Below, in pieces: positions 26,201 to 33,799 of a DNA stretch of 64,000 nucleotides. The stretch is from Acidobacteriaceae bacterium (GTDB taxonomy: Bacteria > Acidobacteriota > Terriglobia > Terriglobales > Acidobacteriaceae). Positions within the stretch are counted from its first letter, which is position 1; every line of letters begins with the position of its first letter. A program made the translations under genes and the position numbers. The DNA lies in contig JAPWKE010000003.1 in the NCBI GenBank assembly GCA_028283655.1, forward strand, positions 1,736,001 to 1,800,000, read 5' to 3'. The notes beneath the pieces are model-generated. The model was not told where the DNA came from, searched no databases, and saw nothing but the letters and a program-made list of their open reading frames with translations.

Positions 26201-26701
26201 ATGAAAGAGAACAGCACCAAGCCAACACGCTCAGAAAACCTCAACATCCGCTTTGAACCAAGGCTTCGCTACTTAGCAGGGATCGCAGCACGGCAAGAGC
26301 GCCGAACGCTCTCAAACCTGATTGAAGCCGCCGTTGCCACCCATCTCGATTCAGTTCGCATTGCCGGAGGCGGCAAGCAAGTCGCACTCATGGATATAGC
26401 TAAGGAACTGTGGTCGATCCATGAGGCCGAACGCTTCATCGCGCTTGCAGAGAGGCTTCCGTTCCTTCTGACCTTCGAAGAAGAAGAGCTATTCGAGTTG
26501 ATTCAGCAGAGCAAGGAATATCAAAGCGGCGATTACGCGGGTGTACAAAACCGCTTCGCAACGTTGCAGGAACAGGCAGCGAAGAACGCCGCGAACAAAC
26601 CCACAGTGTCCGTCGGCGGTTTTCCGTACCGTGGCGGTCGCATAGACGGCAGCATCCCCGAAGCAATCACCCAACCTAAGCGAAAGAAGGCGACGAAATG
26701 A
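26201..26701 (+). CDS. Ribbon-helix-helix-like protein, satellite
   Basis: 166 residues from ATG 26201, with GGGAG just upstream. Residues about 12-50 (SENLNIRFEPRLRYLAGIAA, then RRTLSNLIEAAVATHL) have the strand-helix-helix pattern of Arc/CopG-like DNA-binding proteins. An acidic middle (LLTFEEEELFELIQQSKEY) and a basic tail (PKRKKATK) follow. It could regulate the divergent replication operon. Its stop overlaps the next gene by 4 bp. Confidence 0.62.
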   Translation: MKENSTKPTRSENLNIRFEPRLRYLAGIAARQERRTLSNLIEAAVATHLDSVRIAGGGKQVALMDIAKELWSIHEAERFIALAERLPFLLTFEEEELFELIQQSKEYQSGDYAGVQNRFATLQEQAAKNAANKPTVSVGGFPYRGGRIDGSIPEAITQPKRKKATK

Positions 26702-27255
26702 GCCAACAGACAGAACCAACCATCGAGAGCTTGCAAGCTGAATTGACCAAGCTCCGCGAAACCAACGCGGACTTGCTCCGTGCCAAGCATGAGCGTGGCG
26801 AGAAGATAAAGGCGCTAGTCGCTGAACTCGACACAAGCAAGGCCAGCCTTACGACCGCACAGGCGACCATCCACGAGATGACGGTCGGCCTTCCATTGAA
26901 AGAGTTGGCTTCTGAGTCCAGTGCAACTCCCGGCCTTTGGCTTTCAGCGTTCAACGCTGCGTTCAAGGCCGAAATGAAGGATGGGCGTCTGGTATTGCTC
27001 AATCAAGCTGGTGAGCCAGTACAGGCCAAGGATGGGAAGGAAGTCACGCCGGAATGGTCGAGTCTGAGCAAGCATCTTGCTACTTCTGACGATGCTTCTC
27101 TGAAGGAACTAGCGTCAATCACTCGCATCAGCAAAGCCTCTGGCGGGGGCGCGGGGAGCACAGGACACTCGACGAGCCACCAGAGCGCAGCGGACGCGCC
27201 ACAAGCCCCTGCGAAGCCCGCGATGAGCTTCGGGCTTCGCTCTACCAACCGCTGA
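26698..27255 (+). CDS. Coiled-coil protein, possible scaffold or packaging factor
   Basis: 185 residues. The N-terminal coiled coil (about 8-62; ESLQAELTKLRETNADLLRA) is followed by a compact domain (about 70-140; PGLWLSAFNAAFKAEMKDGR) and a low-complexity Gly/Ser/Ala/Pro tail. The shape resembles phage scaffolding proteins or replication-accessory proteins, but no family is recognised. It is coupled to the preceding gene by ATGA. Its 3' end overlaps the convergent large terminase gene by 14 bp. Confidence 0.55.
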   Translation: MSQQTEPTIESLQAELTKLRETNADLLRAKHERGEKIKALVAELDTSKASLTTAQATIHEMTVGLPLKELASESSATPGLWLSAFNAAFKAEMKDGRLVLLNQAGEPVQAKDGKEVTPEWSSLSKHLATSDDASLKELASITRISKASGGGAGSTGHSTSHQSAADAPQAPAKPAMSFGLRSTNR

Positions 27256-28642
27256 AACTCACCGCCACTTCACGCGCTATGGTCTGCCCCAAGATTCCGT
27301 AGCGCGTGGCGTCGGCGGCATGATCCGGCGCAGACGAATCCAAATCTTCAACTCGCTTTATGTCATACGGCAGGCTAGGAACAGTTTGCCACCAATACCT
27401 GCAAGCTCGACTGATATACAAGCCGGGTTTATCGAGCTTGCCAGCATCGGCCAACAGCCGTTTCATCTTCAGCCAGCCTTGTATGCGGTCGCCTTTCTGG
27501 GCAGGTGTTAGGTATATGCCGGAAGCTCGGAACTCATCTGCGATGCTGCCTTTGGATGAACCTGTTTTAGCGAACATGGCATCGTCACCAAAGCCGTAGG
27601 GCGCACACTTCCATCTGTCACATATCTCGATCTTGATTGCCTCGGCAAGCTGGGTCGCGTTCCAGCCTAGACCTTGGCTCAGATTGCCGGGCTTGTTTGT
27701 TGCGAACTCATCTACCAAGATCAATGAACCGCGCGAGTACCACTTGCCCTCGTACATGTCGCCGGGGGAACGCGCGACTAGGTATGTAACGCTGGGTGCA
27801 GCGCTTCCAAAGTCATGCGCGATGTAACTTTCCCAGCCGTCGGGAAGCTCTTTCCAAGGATCTACGGCGTTTCGCTCTTCAGACAGGCAGCTTGCAAAAT
27901 ACGCGCCTCTGTTGATTGCCCAATCACCATCCACCCACGCTCTCAAAAGTTCTGGATCGTCCGGGCATGAACTTTCCAGTTGGTCGCGGTACTGCTTGCG
28001 GTCAATCATGTTGTTTGCTGAGAAGGTAGATGGACAGTAGACCCATTGCCGCTTGCTCTTGCTCTCTAGGAACGGTTCCCAAGGTGCTGCTTGGAAGACG
28101 TACCTTGCCGCTAGCCATGAATGGCCAGCGCCGCCGGGGTTTGCAGCAATCACCATGCGAATGGGTATTTTCTTATAGCCGCGCAGGTTTGAGCGCATCA
28201 TGTCCAATAGCGAAGGGTCGCTATACTGGCCGGCTTCATCGACCATAAGCAAGGTGAAGCTGCGGCCTTGGTACTTGGTATAGTCTGCTGGCGTTTCAAG
28301 TTGGCCAAGCTCCATGTAACCGCCGTTCGGGAACCTCCAGACGTGTTCGGCAGCGTTGTACTTGGCAGCCGTTCCATAGACCATCCCAAATAGCTCGCGC
28401 GTCACCAACTCGAAATCGGCCAAGCCCTTGTAGCTCTTGCGAAGATAGAGAATTCTCGCGCGGTCGCCGTACTGCTCGACATGCCGAAGGGCTAGGTATG
28501 CGAGCGCCCAGCTTTTGCCACCGCCACGCCCACCGCCAAGGAACACGTCGAAGTCTTCCGGCACGGCCATCAGCCTAGCTTGGAAGTCGTTTAGCTGTAG
28601 CTCTTGCGTCTCCATCTTCGATGCTCCCTTCCATCGTGCCAA
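27242..28642 (-). CDS. terL: Phage terminase large subunit
   Basis: 466 residues. The N-terminal packaging ATPase has Walker A GGGRGGGKSWALAYLA near residue 34, Walker B LLMVDEAGQYSD near 131, and a coupling-motif-like IAANPGG. The C-terminal nuclease domain has acidic residues in IAHDFG, LVDEFA and FGDDAMFAKTG. It forms the DNA-packaging motor with the small subunit encoded just upstream (68-bp overlap, so the true start may be the internal Met 27 bp later). Length is normal for the family, arguing against decay. Confidence 0.9.
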   Translation of the reverse strand: MARWKGASKMETQELQLNDFQARLMAVPEDFDVFLGGGRGGGKSWALAYLALRHVEQYGDRARILYLRKSYKGLADFELVTRELFGMVYGTAAKYNAAEHVWRFPNGGYMELGQLETPADYTKYQGRSFTLLMVDEAGQYSDPSLLDMMRSNLRGYKKIPIRMVIAANPGGAGHSWLAARYVFQAAPWEPFLESKSKRQWVYCPSTFSANNMIDRKQYRDQLESSCPDDPELLRAWVDGDWAINRGAYFASCLSEERNAVDPWKELPDGWESYIAHDFGSAAPSVTYLVARSPGDMYEGKWYSRGSLILVDEFATNKPGNLSQGLGWNATQLAEAIKIEICDRWKCAPYGFGDDAMFAKTGSSKGSIADEFRASGIYLTPAQKGDRIQGWLKMKRLLADAGKLDKPGLYISRACRYWWQTVPSLPYDIKRVEDLDSSAPDHAADATRYGILGQTIAREVAVSFSGW

Positions 28643-29015
28643 CCACGACCCCGCTTGCCCTGTAATCCGTGGACTTCATCGCACCCGGCAGGTTGAACAC
28701 GATGGCGACCTTGTTTGATTGGTCGCTTTGATCGCCTTCCCTGTAGCCATGCCGCGACTTGAGCAGGAAGATGGACGCCACGGTATCGCCCTTTTCAATC
28801 GCTCGCTTGTACAGAGCGTTATGCAGAGCCTGGCGCTCATCCTCACGCCCAGCGTTGAAAGACTCTTGCATTTCCCCGTCTTCTTCCATCCACCGATTCA
28901 GCGTAGGAAGCGACACGCCGAAGTGCTGCGCTACGCCTTGCTTTGTGAAGCCGCAAGCGGCGAGCGTTCGAACTTCTGCGCCTATGTTTCGCGGGGCTGG
29001 TTTGATGGCACCCAT
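28575..29015 (-). CDS. terS: Phage terminase small subunit
   Basis: 146 residues. An N-terminal helix-turn-helix (about 12-42; VRTLAACGFTKQGVAQHFGV, then LPTLNRWM) recognises packaging sites in this family. A helical oligomerisation region (EDERQALHNALYKRAIEKGD) follows, then a disordered C-terminus with GYREGDQSDQSNK and IVFNLPGAM as in many TerS proteins. It sits directly upstream of, and overlaps, terL. In satellites TerS redirects packaging to satellite DNA. Confidence 0.86.
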   Translation of the reverse strand: MGAIKPAPRNIGAEVRTLAACGFTKQGVAQHFGVSLPTLNRWMEEDGEMQESFNAGREDERQALHNALYKRAIEKGDTVASIFLLKSRHGYREGDQSDQSNKVAIVFNLPGAMKSTDYRASGVVVGTMEGSIEDGDARATAKRLPS

Positions 29016-29090
29016 AACGATTGCTCCAAAATGAGGAAGAGCGCGGCCCCGCGCTCTCCCCCTAGTCCCGAGGACGGTCGGGAAACTTGC

Positions 29091-30095
29091 TTACTTGCTG
29101 ATGAGGAAGGCCAGAGGAACGCTCTTGCGCTGGGCGACTACGCGCGTCCAGTGCGCTCCGTTGGCAAGCTCCGCGATGCTCGGGGAATCGCCAACAATCG
29201 CGTTGGCCGTTCCCGTTGCATCGCTCCATGCGAAGCCAAGCGGATGCAAACCGACATTGAACCGGCTATGCAGTACCGACTGGCCACCGCCGTTACCTGC
29301 TGCGGGAGCGCGCCAAAGCTCAGTGCCGAAGCCCGTTCGCGGTTCGCTGGCAGCAAAGCCAACCGCACCATAGCCAAGCAGGATCGTTGTGTAGACGCCA
29401 TTGGCCGGGGTAAGCTCATCGTCTACGATGACGCCCATTCCCTTATAGGTGGCAATCTCCAACCCGTTCTCGCTCGGTTTGAAGAACTCGATATCATTGT
29501 TCTTCAGTGCTTGCGAATAGACATAGCTGTGCATGGCAATCGCTTTGAAGTCGCTCAGGCGGTCGCCCATAGTGATGGCCGTGTCAATGACAGCATCACC
29601 ATTGAACTGCGCTGCTGCGCCTGCATTGCCGGAAATGTCCACGACCATATCGCCAGCGTTGTTCGCGACATTGTTGGCGAGTACGCCTTGCAAGCTCGCG
29701 ATAAGGCGCTTGCTGAACTGACGATCCCAATAGGCCGAAACACGGTCTTGAATTCGTGCCAGCGCATCGCTGCCCGAAAGCTCGCTGGCAAGGCTCATTT
29801 CTGACCATGACTGGTGAAGGAAGGACTTGCGGACGTTCTGCTTGTTCGCCGTGACCTTCTGCGGGGTGCTGAGGATGGTTGGATCGTCGTTCGTGATGTC
29901 CGCTTCCGTGTCGGCAAGGTCTGCCCAGAAAGGCACGGTGAAGCTCTCGGCACCAGCTTGTAGCTGGGCTTCGATGGCTCCGTTGCGCGAGAGAACGCCG
30001 GACTGAAAAAGGGCTGTGTTCACCATGCTGTTCTCGACCTGATAGGCCGTGAACTCTGCGGGAACAACTACGTCAGCAATTTGTACTTGGGGCAT
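29091..30095 (-). CDS. Phage major capsid protein (HK97 fold, Gp13-like)
   Basis: 334 residues from the Met at 30095 (MPQVQIADVVVPAEFTAYQV). The conserved opening continues with SMVNTALFQSGVLSRN and FTVPFWADLADTEADITNDD, which I recognise from the Gp13-like capsid family. The middle has YWDRQFSKRLIASLQGVLAN and IAMHSYVYSQALKNN; the end has GYGAVGFAASEPRTGFGTEL. An N-terminal extension of six codons is unlikely because its start lacks a ribosome site. It assembles the icosahedral shell. No separate protease or decoration gene is seen nearby. Confidence 0.85.
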   Translation of the reverse strand: MPQVQIADVVVPAEFTAYQVENSMVNTALFQSGVLSRNGAIEAQLQAGAESFTVPFWADLADTEADITNDDPTILSTPQKVTANKQNVRKSFLHQSWSEMSLASELSGSDALARIQDRVSAYWDRQFSKRLIASLQGVLANNVANNAGDMVVDISGNAGAAAQFNGDAVIDTAITMGDRLSDFKAIAMHSYVYSQALKNNDIEFFKPSENGLEIATYKGMGVIVDDELTPANGVYTTILLGYGAVGFAASEPRTGFGTELWRAPAAGNGGGQSVLHSRFNVGLHPLGFAWSDATGTANAIVGDSPSIAELANGAHWTRVVAQRKSVPLAFLISK

Positions 30096-30271
30096 AGCAA
30101 AACCTCGAATCAAAGTGATGGTTCTTGATCCGGGTATTGCCGACTGGCTCTAACCCGCTTCGCGACTGCGAAGGGTGACACATGGGAAGAATCGCGCGAC
30201 CGCGCTCTGAGGAAGCTAACGCAGGTCGATTCGCCGTGCAAGCAAAATCAACCCGCGAAAGTATGCGGAAG

Positions 30272-30835
30272 CTATGACCACGGCATAACCGACCTTGAGA
30301 CGCATTTGCAGCCATCTTCTACTCTTGGGCGCGTCCACTTGCCGTTCAAATACATGCCTTTGCTGATTTCGTACTTCTTGCCGTTCGCCGCACGATGGGC
30401 AGCGTCACGCTGCACGTCCGACTCAGAAGGGTTATGAGGATCGTTCATGCACGGAGCCGCGTACATCCAGATGGCGTGAGTGATGCCAAGAGAACCCCGC
30501 CGCTCTTGTTCAATCATGGCCGTAGCCTTGTCATTCAGAGACAAAGCAACCTGCCCGGCTTGCCCGCGTGTCATTCCAGCGATTTCCATTAGCGCTTTAG
30601 AAAGTAGGTGCAAATCTCTTCCCACAGAGACAGAGCGCAAAGCCGCCTGATAAATCGCTTCGACATGCTTCTTTGGCAAGCCGAGCGATTGAACGTTCTT
30701 TCGCAGGTCGCTTTTGACTGTCTCCGTCACCAATGCCGGGTCAAACGCAACCGTCGGGATGGCTTTGAGTTCCTTCCCAGAGTGCTGTTCTTCCGTCTTA
30801 TTGCTGTCAGAAAATAGGCGTCGAAGCCAAGACAC
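30272..30835 (-). CDS. Phage head morphogenesis-like protein (Mu gpF/SPP1 gp7 C-terminal type)
   Basis: 187 residues. A helical N-terminal part (KSDLRKNVQSLGLPKKHVEA; LSKALMEIAGMTRGQAGQVA) is followed by a C-terminal region with CMNDPHNPSESD, GKKYEISKGMYLNGKWTRPR and VEDGCKCVSRSVMP. This Cys-rich ending resembles the minor head proteins that join portal and capsid. It is shorter than typical family members (about 300). First intact gene of the structural block, 176 bp upstream of the capsid gene. Confidence 0.6.
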   Translation of the reverse strand: MSWLRRLFSDSNKTEEQHSGKELKAIPTVAFDPALVTETVKSDLRKNVQSLGLPKKHVEAIYQAALRSVSVGRDLHLLSKALMEIAGMTRGQAGQVALSLNDKATAMIEQERRGSLGITHAIWMYAAPCMNDPHNPSESDVQRDAAHRAANGKKYEISKGMYLNGKWTRPRVEDGCKCVSRSVMPWS

Positions 30836-30861
30836 AGTTCATTCTCCCTTGAGAGTTCATC

Positions 30862-31210
30862 TCAAGATTCCCGCGTGTACCAAAAGCTCAGTGCGAGGAC
30901 AGACGGAGAGCCGACCTCCAGCCTTCGCCAATTTACGAAAGCAGCGCACTCGATCAGCGCCTTATTGCGCCGGGCATCGAACAGCAAAGCTTGCCACGTT
31001 CGCCAACTCAAGCGTGAGAACCTTGCCGGGTTCACAATGAACGTTCGACATGCCATCTTCCGGGGCGTCGAGCGAAGTCATACAGTCGATCCAAGCGTCC
31101 ATGTTCCTGCCATAGAACGCAGGGAAACCGAAGACTTGAGCAAACTCGCTATGAAACGACTCCCAATCTCGTATGTTCTTGCAGTCTAAGGAAACCTTTG
31201 CAATAGTCAC
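30862..31210 (-). pseudogene. Frameshifted barstar-family gene
   Basis: From 31210: MTIAKVSLDCKNIRDWESFH, then FAQVFGFPAFYGRNMDAWID, clearly the barstar fold with the FYGRN motif. The frame stops at a TAA near 30963 after SFAVRCPAQ. A one-base shift restores the family C-terminus, KALIECAAFVNWRRLEVGSP, then VLALSFWY, ending at 30862. Barstars inhibit barnase-type RNases or act as toxin immunities; no partner nuclease gene lies nearby. It is the last gene before the right attachment repeat, a usual place for cargo. Confidence 0.75.
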
Positions 31211-31229
31211 TGCTCAAGCATAGCGTTTG

Positions 31230-31272
31230 CACGATATACGGGTATACCCCGATTGACTTGCTACGCTCGCAC
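31230..31272 (+). repeat. 43-bp element-end repeat, right copy
   Basis: It begins CACGATATACGGG, contains ACCCCGATT and ends ACGCTCGCAC. It aligns gap-free with 20915-20957. It lies 152 bp inside the right attachment repeat of the satellite. Candidate recognition site for recombination or replication. Confidence 0.7.
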
Positions 31273-31424
31273 TGCGGGGTGGGGGTTACGCCGCTTTTGA
31301 GCCTGCTTTGGGGTGTACCGGGGGTTTCGATGGTGGAGTCTGTACGACCCCGCGTGAGCCATCCGAAACTCGATATTCGGTATGTGATTCGGTATGGACT
31401 AAATTCGATACGATTCGCACTCAC

Positions 31425-31484
31425 AAGTTGTTGATTTTATTGGCGTCCCCGACGGGATTCGAACCCGTGTTACCGCCGTGAAAG
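31425..31484 (-). repeat. tRNA-Glu(TTC) 3' half, attachment repeat copy 3 (right end of satellite)
   Basis: The minus strand reads CTTTCACGGCGGTAAC, then T-arm ACGGGTTCGAATCCCGT, then CGGGGACGCCA. This is everything from the Glu anticodon loop (TTC) to an encoded CCA, as in E. coli tRNA-Glu. No matching D-arm or 5' acceptor strand lies to the right, so this is a 3' fragment, not a functional tRNA. It is the best preserved of the three copies. Confidence 0.82.
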
Positions 31485-31491
31485 GGACCCC

Positions 31492-31534
31492 GGACGCCGT
31501 AACCCATTGTAATCATTGGGCACGGTTGGCGTCC
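31492..31534. repeat. Imperfect hairpin beside the right attachment repeat
   Basis: Outer arms GGACGCC / GGCGTCC (7 bp) and inner arms CCCA / TGGG enclose TTGTAATCAT. It begins 8 bp beyond the tRNA fragment, where the tRNA 5' half would have been. The rest of 31535-31710 shows no gene. Confidence 0.5.
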
Positions 31535-31710
31535 AACGGCAGTTTCGGAGCCCTGAGTAAGCTTTATCGAACCCTTATCGAACCCACGTTCGTGCCCTTC
31601 AGGACGGGGGTTCGTTGCTTTTTGAGGCGCTCGGTCGGAGATGACTCAGCCGCATAGAACCGAAGCTTCATATACTGGTTTTGACGGTATGGTTGTGCCG
31701 AAGATTCGAT

Positions 31711-32967
31711 ATGCGCCTTGAAGAACAAGTCAATCCGGCGATCCTTGTATGGGCACGTGAGTCTGCGGGCCTAGACGTGCAGGATGCTGCGAAGAAGCTC
31801 GCACTCGGCGATTCCAAGGAGGCGAGCGGGACGGACAAGCTCCTCGAGCTGGAACGTGGCGCCCGGCGTCCTACGCGAACGCAGCTCAACAAAATAGCGA
31901 AAATCTATCGCCGCCCGCTCCTTGCGTTCTATATGGCTGAACCTCCGAAGAAAGCGCCTCGGGGTGAGGACTTCCGCTCGACCGGCAATGAAGTGAGCGC
32001 AAGGGACAATGCTCTTCTCGATGCGCTTCTCCGTGACCTCAAGGCTCGCCAGGAGATTGTCCGAGACCTCCTCGAAGACCTCGATGAAGCTGCGCCCAAA
32101 GCCTTCGTTGGTTCTTCTCGTCTCACGGAGAGCGCTCAGACGGTGGCAGATCGTGTGTCTGCTCTGCTTCACATCCCCCAAGTTCGTTCGAACTGGGGAA
32201 CAACCCCGGACGAGTATTTCAAAAGGCTCCGTTCGGCGGTGGAGAGCGTGGGGGTCTTTGTACTGCTGACGGGCGATCTCGGCTCGCACCACTCGACCCT
32301 GACCGAAGACGTGTTCCGTGGTTTTGCCGTGGCCGATCCGGTTGCTCCGTTCATTGTCATCAACGATCACGACGCACGCACCGCCCGCTCCTTTACGCTT
32401 GTTCACGAACTCGTACATATCCTGCTGGGCCAGACCGGAGTAAGCGGTACTCCTGAGTCCGTGCGAGACAACTCCGACATCGGTCGTATCGAGCAATTTT
32501 GTAATGATGTTGCAGGACTCGTCCTGCTTCCGACGACATTTGCCGATCGGCGGCCCAGTGAACTGAACAACGGTACGACTCTTGCTGCGTCTCGCTACAT
32601 CGAGACGGTCGCAAAGAACTGGCTTGTGAGTGAGCCGCTTGTCGCTTTTCGCCTGAAGCGTCTTGGCTGGATTTCAACCGGGACATATCGCGAACTCGCA
32701 ACCATCTACGCTAAGCGGTGGGCTTCCGTTAAAGAAAGCACGCGGGCAGCGAATCAGCTCAAAGAAGGTGGTCCTAGCTATTACGTCGTGAAGCAGAGTC
32801 GACTCGGCGAAGCGCTTGTAGACGTCGTACGTCGGACGCTCCGAGAGAACCGCCTGACACATACACGGGCAGCGCGAGTTCTGGGAGTGAAGCCTTCATC
32901 TGTTGAACCGCTGATTCGACGCTATGAGAAGTCATCCCCAGGACTCGTCGCAATGGGGGCTCGCTAA
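31711..32967 (+). CDS. XRE/ImmA-IrrE metallopeptidase-type antitoxin
   Basis: About 418 residues from ATG 31711. An N-terminal HTH_XRE-like region (about 5-65; LDVQDAAKKLALGDSKEASG, LLELERGARRPTRTQLNKIA) is followed by an IrrE/ImmA zinc peptidase core with HExxH in FTLVHELVHILLGQTG near residue 231. A late helical domain (LTHTRAARVLGVKPSSVEPL) resembles a second DNA-binding element. The gene lies 3 bp upstream of a PIN-domain gene. That pairing is a known type II toxin-antitoxin arrangement (XRE-COG2856 with DUF4411). Inference: it represses its operon and neutralises the PIN nuclease. Confidence 0.85.
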   Translation: MRLEEQVNPAILVWARESAGLDVQDAAKKLALGDSKEASGTDKLLELERGARRPTRTQLNKIAKIYRRPLLAFYMAEPPKKAPRGEDFRSTGNEVSARDNALLDALLRDLKARQEIVRDLLEDLDEAAPKAFVGSSRLTESAQTVADRVSALLHIPQVRSNWGTTPDEYFKRLRSAVESVGVFVLLTGDLGSHHSTLTEDVFRGFAVADPVAPFIVINDHDARTARSFTLVHELVHILLGQTGVSGTPESVRDNSDIGRIEQFCNDVAGLVLLPTTFADRRPSELNNGTTLAASRYIETVAKNWLVSEPLVAFRLKRLGWISTGTYRELATIYAKRWASVKESTRAANQLKEGGPSYYVVKQSRLGEALVDVVRRTLRENRLTHTRAARVLGVKPSSVEPLIRRYEKSSPGLVAMGAR

Positions 32968-32970
32968 ACC

Positions 32971-33459
32971 TTGCTCTACCTGCTCGACGCAAACGTCCTA
33001 ATCCGTGCCCACGAAGACTACTATCCAATCGATCGGATTCCCCAGTTCTGGACCTGGCTACAAGCTCAGGGAGACAGTGGCACAGTCAAAGTCCCATATG
33101 AGATTTATAACGAAATTGCGGTTTCTGTTGGTCTGCTCCATGATTGGCTCACGGATTCGAATGTCTCTGCGAGTATGCTGCTTCAGCAACAAACCAATCC
33201 CGTACATCTCAATTCTGTGATTGCCAACGGGTATGCGCCTGACCTCAATGACTCTGAAATCGAGGAGATTGGGCAAGATCCCTTCTTAATCGCATATGCA
33301 TATGCCGATCCAAGTGGGATCACCGTTGTATCGCGCGAAGTATCGGCACCAAGCAAGCAGCGTGCGAACCGTCGCGTTCCAGATGTTTGCAAAGCCTTCG
33401 GAGTTCGTTGTCTCAGCGACTTCGAGTTCCTGCGGGAACTCAACTTCAAGATCGTCTGA
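32971..33459 (+). CDS. DUF4411 PIN-domain ribonuclease-type toxin
   Basis: 162 residues starting at TTG. It opens LYLLDANVLIRAHEDYYPID, with the first PIN acidic residue in LLDANV. Further acidic residues are in YEIYNEIA, DPFLIAYA and VVSREVS, and the ending RRVPDVCKAFGVRCLSDFEF is typical of DUF4411. It would cleave RNA when not held by its antitoxin. Tight coupling to the ImmA-like gene (3 bp gap) supports a toxin-antitoxin pair. Confidence 0.84.
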   Translation: MLYLLDANVLIRAHEDYYPIDRIPQFWTWLQAQGDSGTVKVPYEIYNEIAVSVGLLHDWLTDSNVSASMLLQQQTNPVHLNSVIANGYAPDLNDSEIEEIGQDPFLIAYAYADPSGITVVSREVSAPSKQRANRRVPDVCKAFGVRCLSDFEFLRELNFKIV

Positions 33460-33507
33460 TTCCGGTGTCCGCCAAGCTCAAGTCAGCGGCTCGGCAGGTC
33501 CCTATCA

Positions 33508-33783
33508 CTACCTAGGTGTCGGCAATTCAAAGCTCGCGAGCTTTTCGACTTCACGAATGAAGACTGACGGCTTGATCGAGAGCGAGCTGCAGATGTCGAA
33601 GATGCTTCTCAAAGATGGGTTGGTCTTCCCCAATTCAATAAGACTGATGAAGGCCCTTTCGTAGCCGGATTTAGCTGCAAGGGCTTCCTGGCTCATCTTC
33701 AGCCGTAACCGATGCTTCCGCAGCAATTGACCGAACGCCGCAGAAGGATCGAGCCCCGGATTGTTCTTTGAAGATGACGCCAC
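33508..33783 (-). CDS. XRE family transcriptional regulator
   Basis: 91 residues, a single HTH_XRE domain: FGQLLRKHRLRLKMSQEALA, then KSGYERAFISLIELGKTNPS, ending with a short helix (SIKPSVFIREVEKLASFE). It reads convergently to the toxin gene. A precise inverted repeat lies 17 bp upstream of its start and overlaps a TATAAT box, so autorepression is likely. It might regulate the plus-strand gene at 33979 as well. Confidence 0.85.
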   Translation of the reverse strand: MASSSKNNPGLDPSAAFGQLLRKHRLRLKMSQEALAAKSGYERAFISLIELGKTNPSLRSIFDICSSLSIKPSVFIREVEKLASFELPTPR

Positions 33784-33799
33784 ACCTCACTGTGGCATC

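Larger units (their letters stand above)
21305..31484. mobile_element. Putative capsid-forming phage satellite (cf-PICI-like) or reduced prophage
   Basis: A 10.2-kb unit bounded by two directly repeated tRNA-Glu 3' fragments. In order: tyrosine integrase (+), terminator, iteron-like array, PrimPol-ATPase (-), small unknown (-), AlpA-like HTH (-), RHH-like protein (+), coiled-coil protein (+), TerL (-), TerS (-), major capsid protein (-), head-morphogenesis-like protein (-), barstar relic (-). No recognisable portal, protease, tail or lysis genes. Integrase, AlpA and primase-replicase together with packaging and capsid genes is the published layout of capsid-forming phage-inducible islands, known mainly from Proteobacteria and Firmicutes. 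Assignment to that class here is inference. Confidence 0.7.

Noticed and set aside
28719-29804. A 361-codon plus-strand open frame across the terminase and capsid genes
   Set aside because: It lies antisense to terS and the capsid gene, whose products have recognisable family motifs. Its own translation has no domain and reflects high GC content.
31425-31534. A functional tRNA-Glu gene
   Set aside because: The 3' half including CCA is perfect, but the sequence on the 5' side does not supply a D-arm, the 5' anticodon strand or the acceptor strand.
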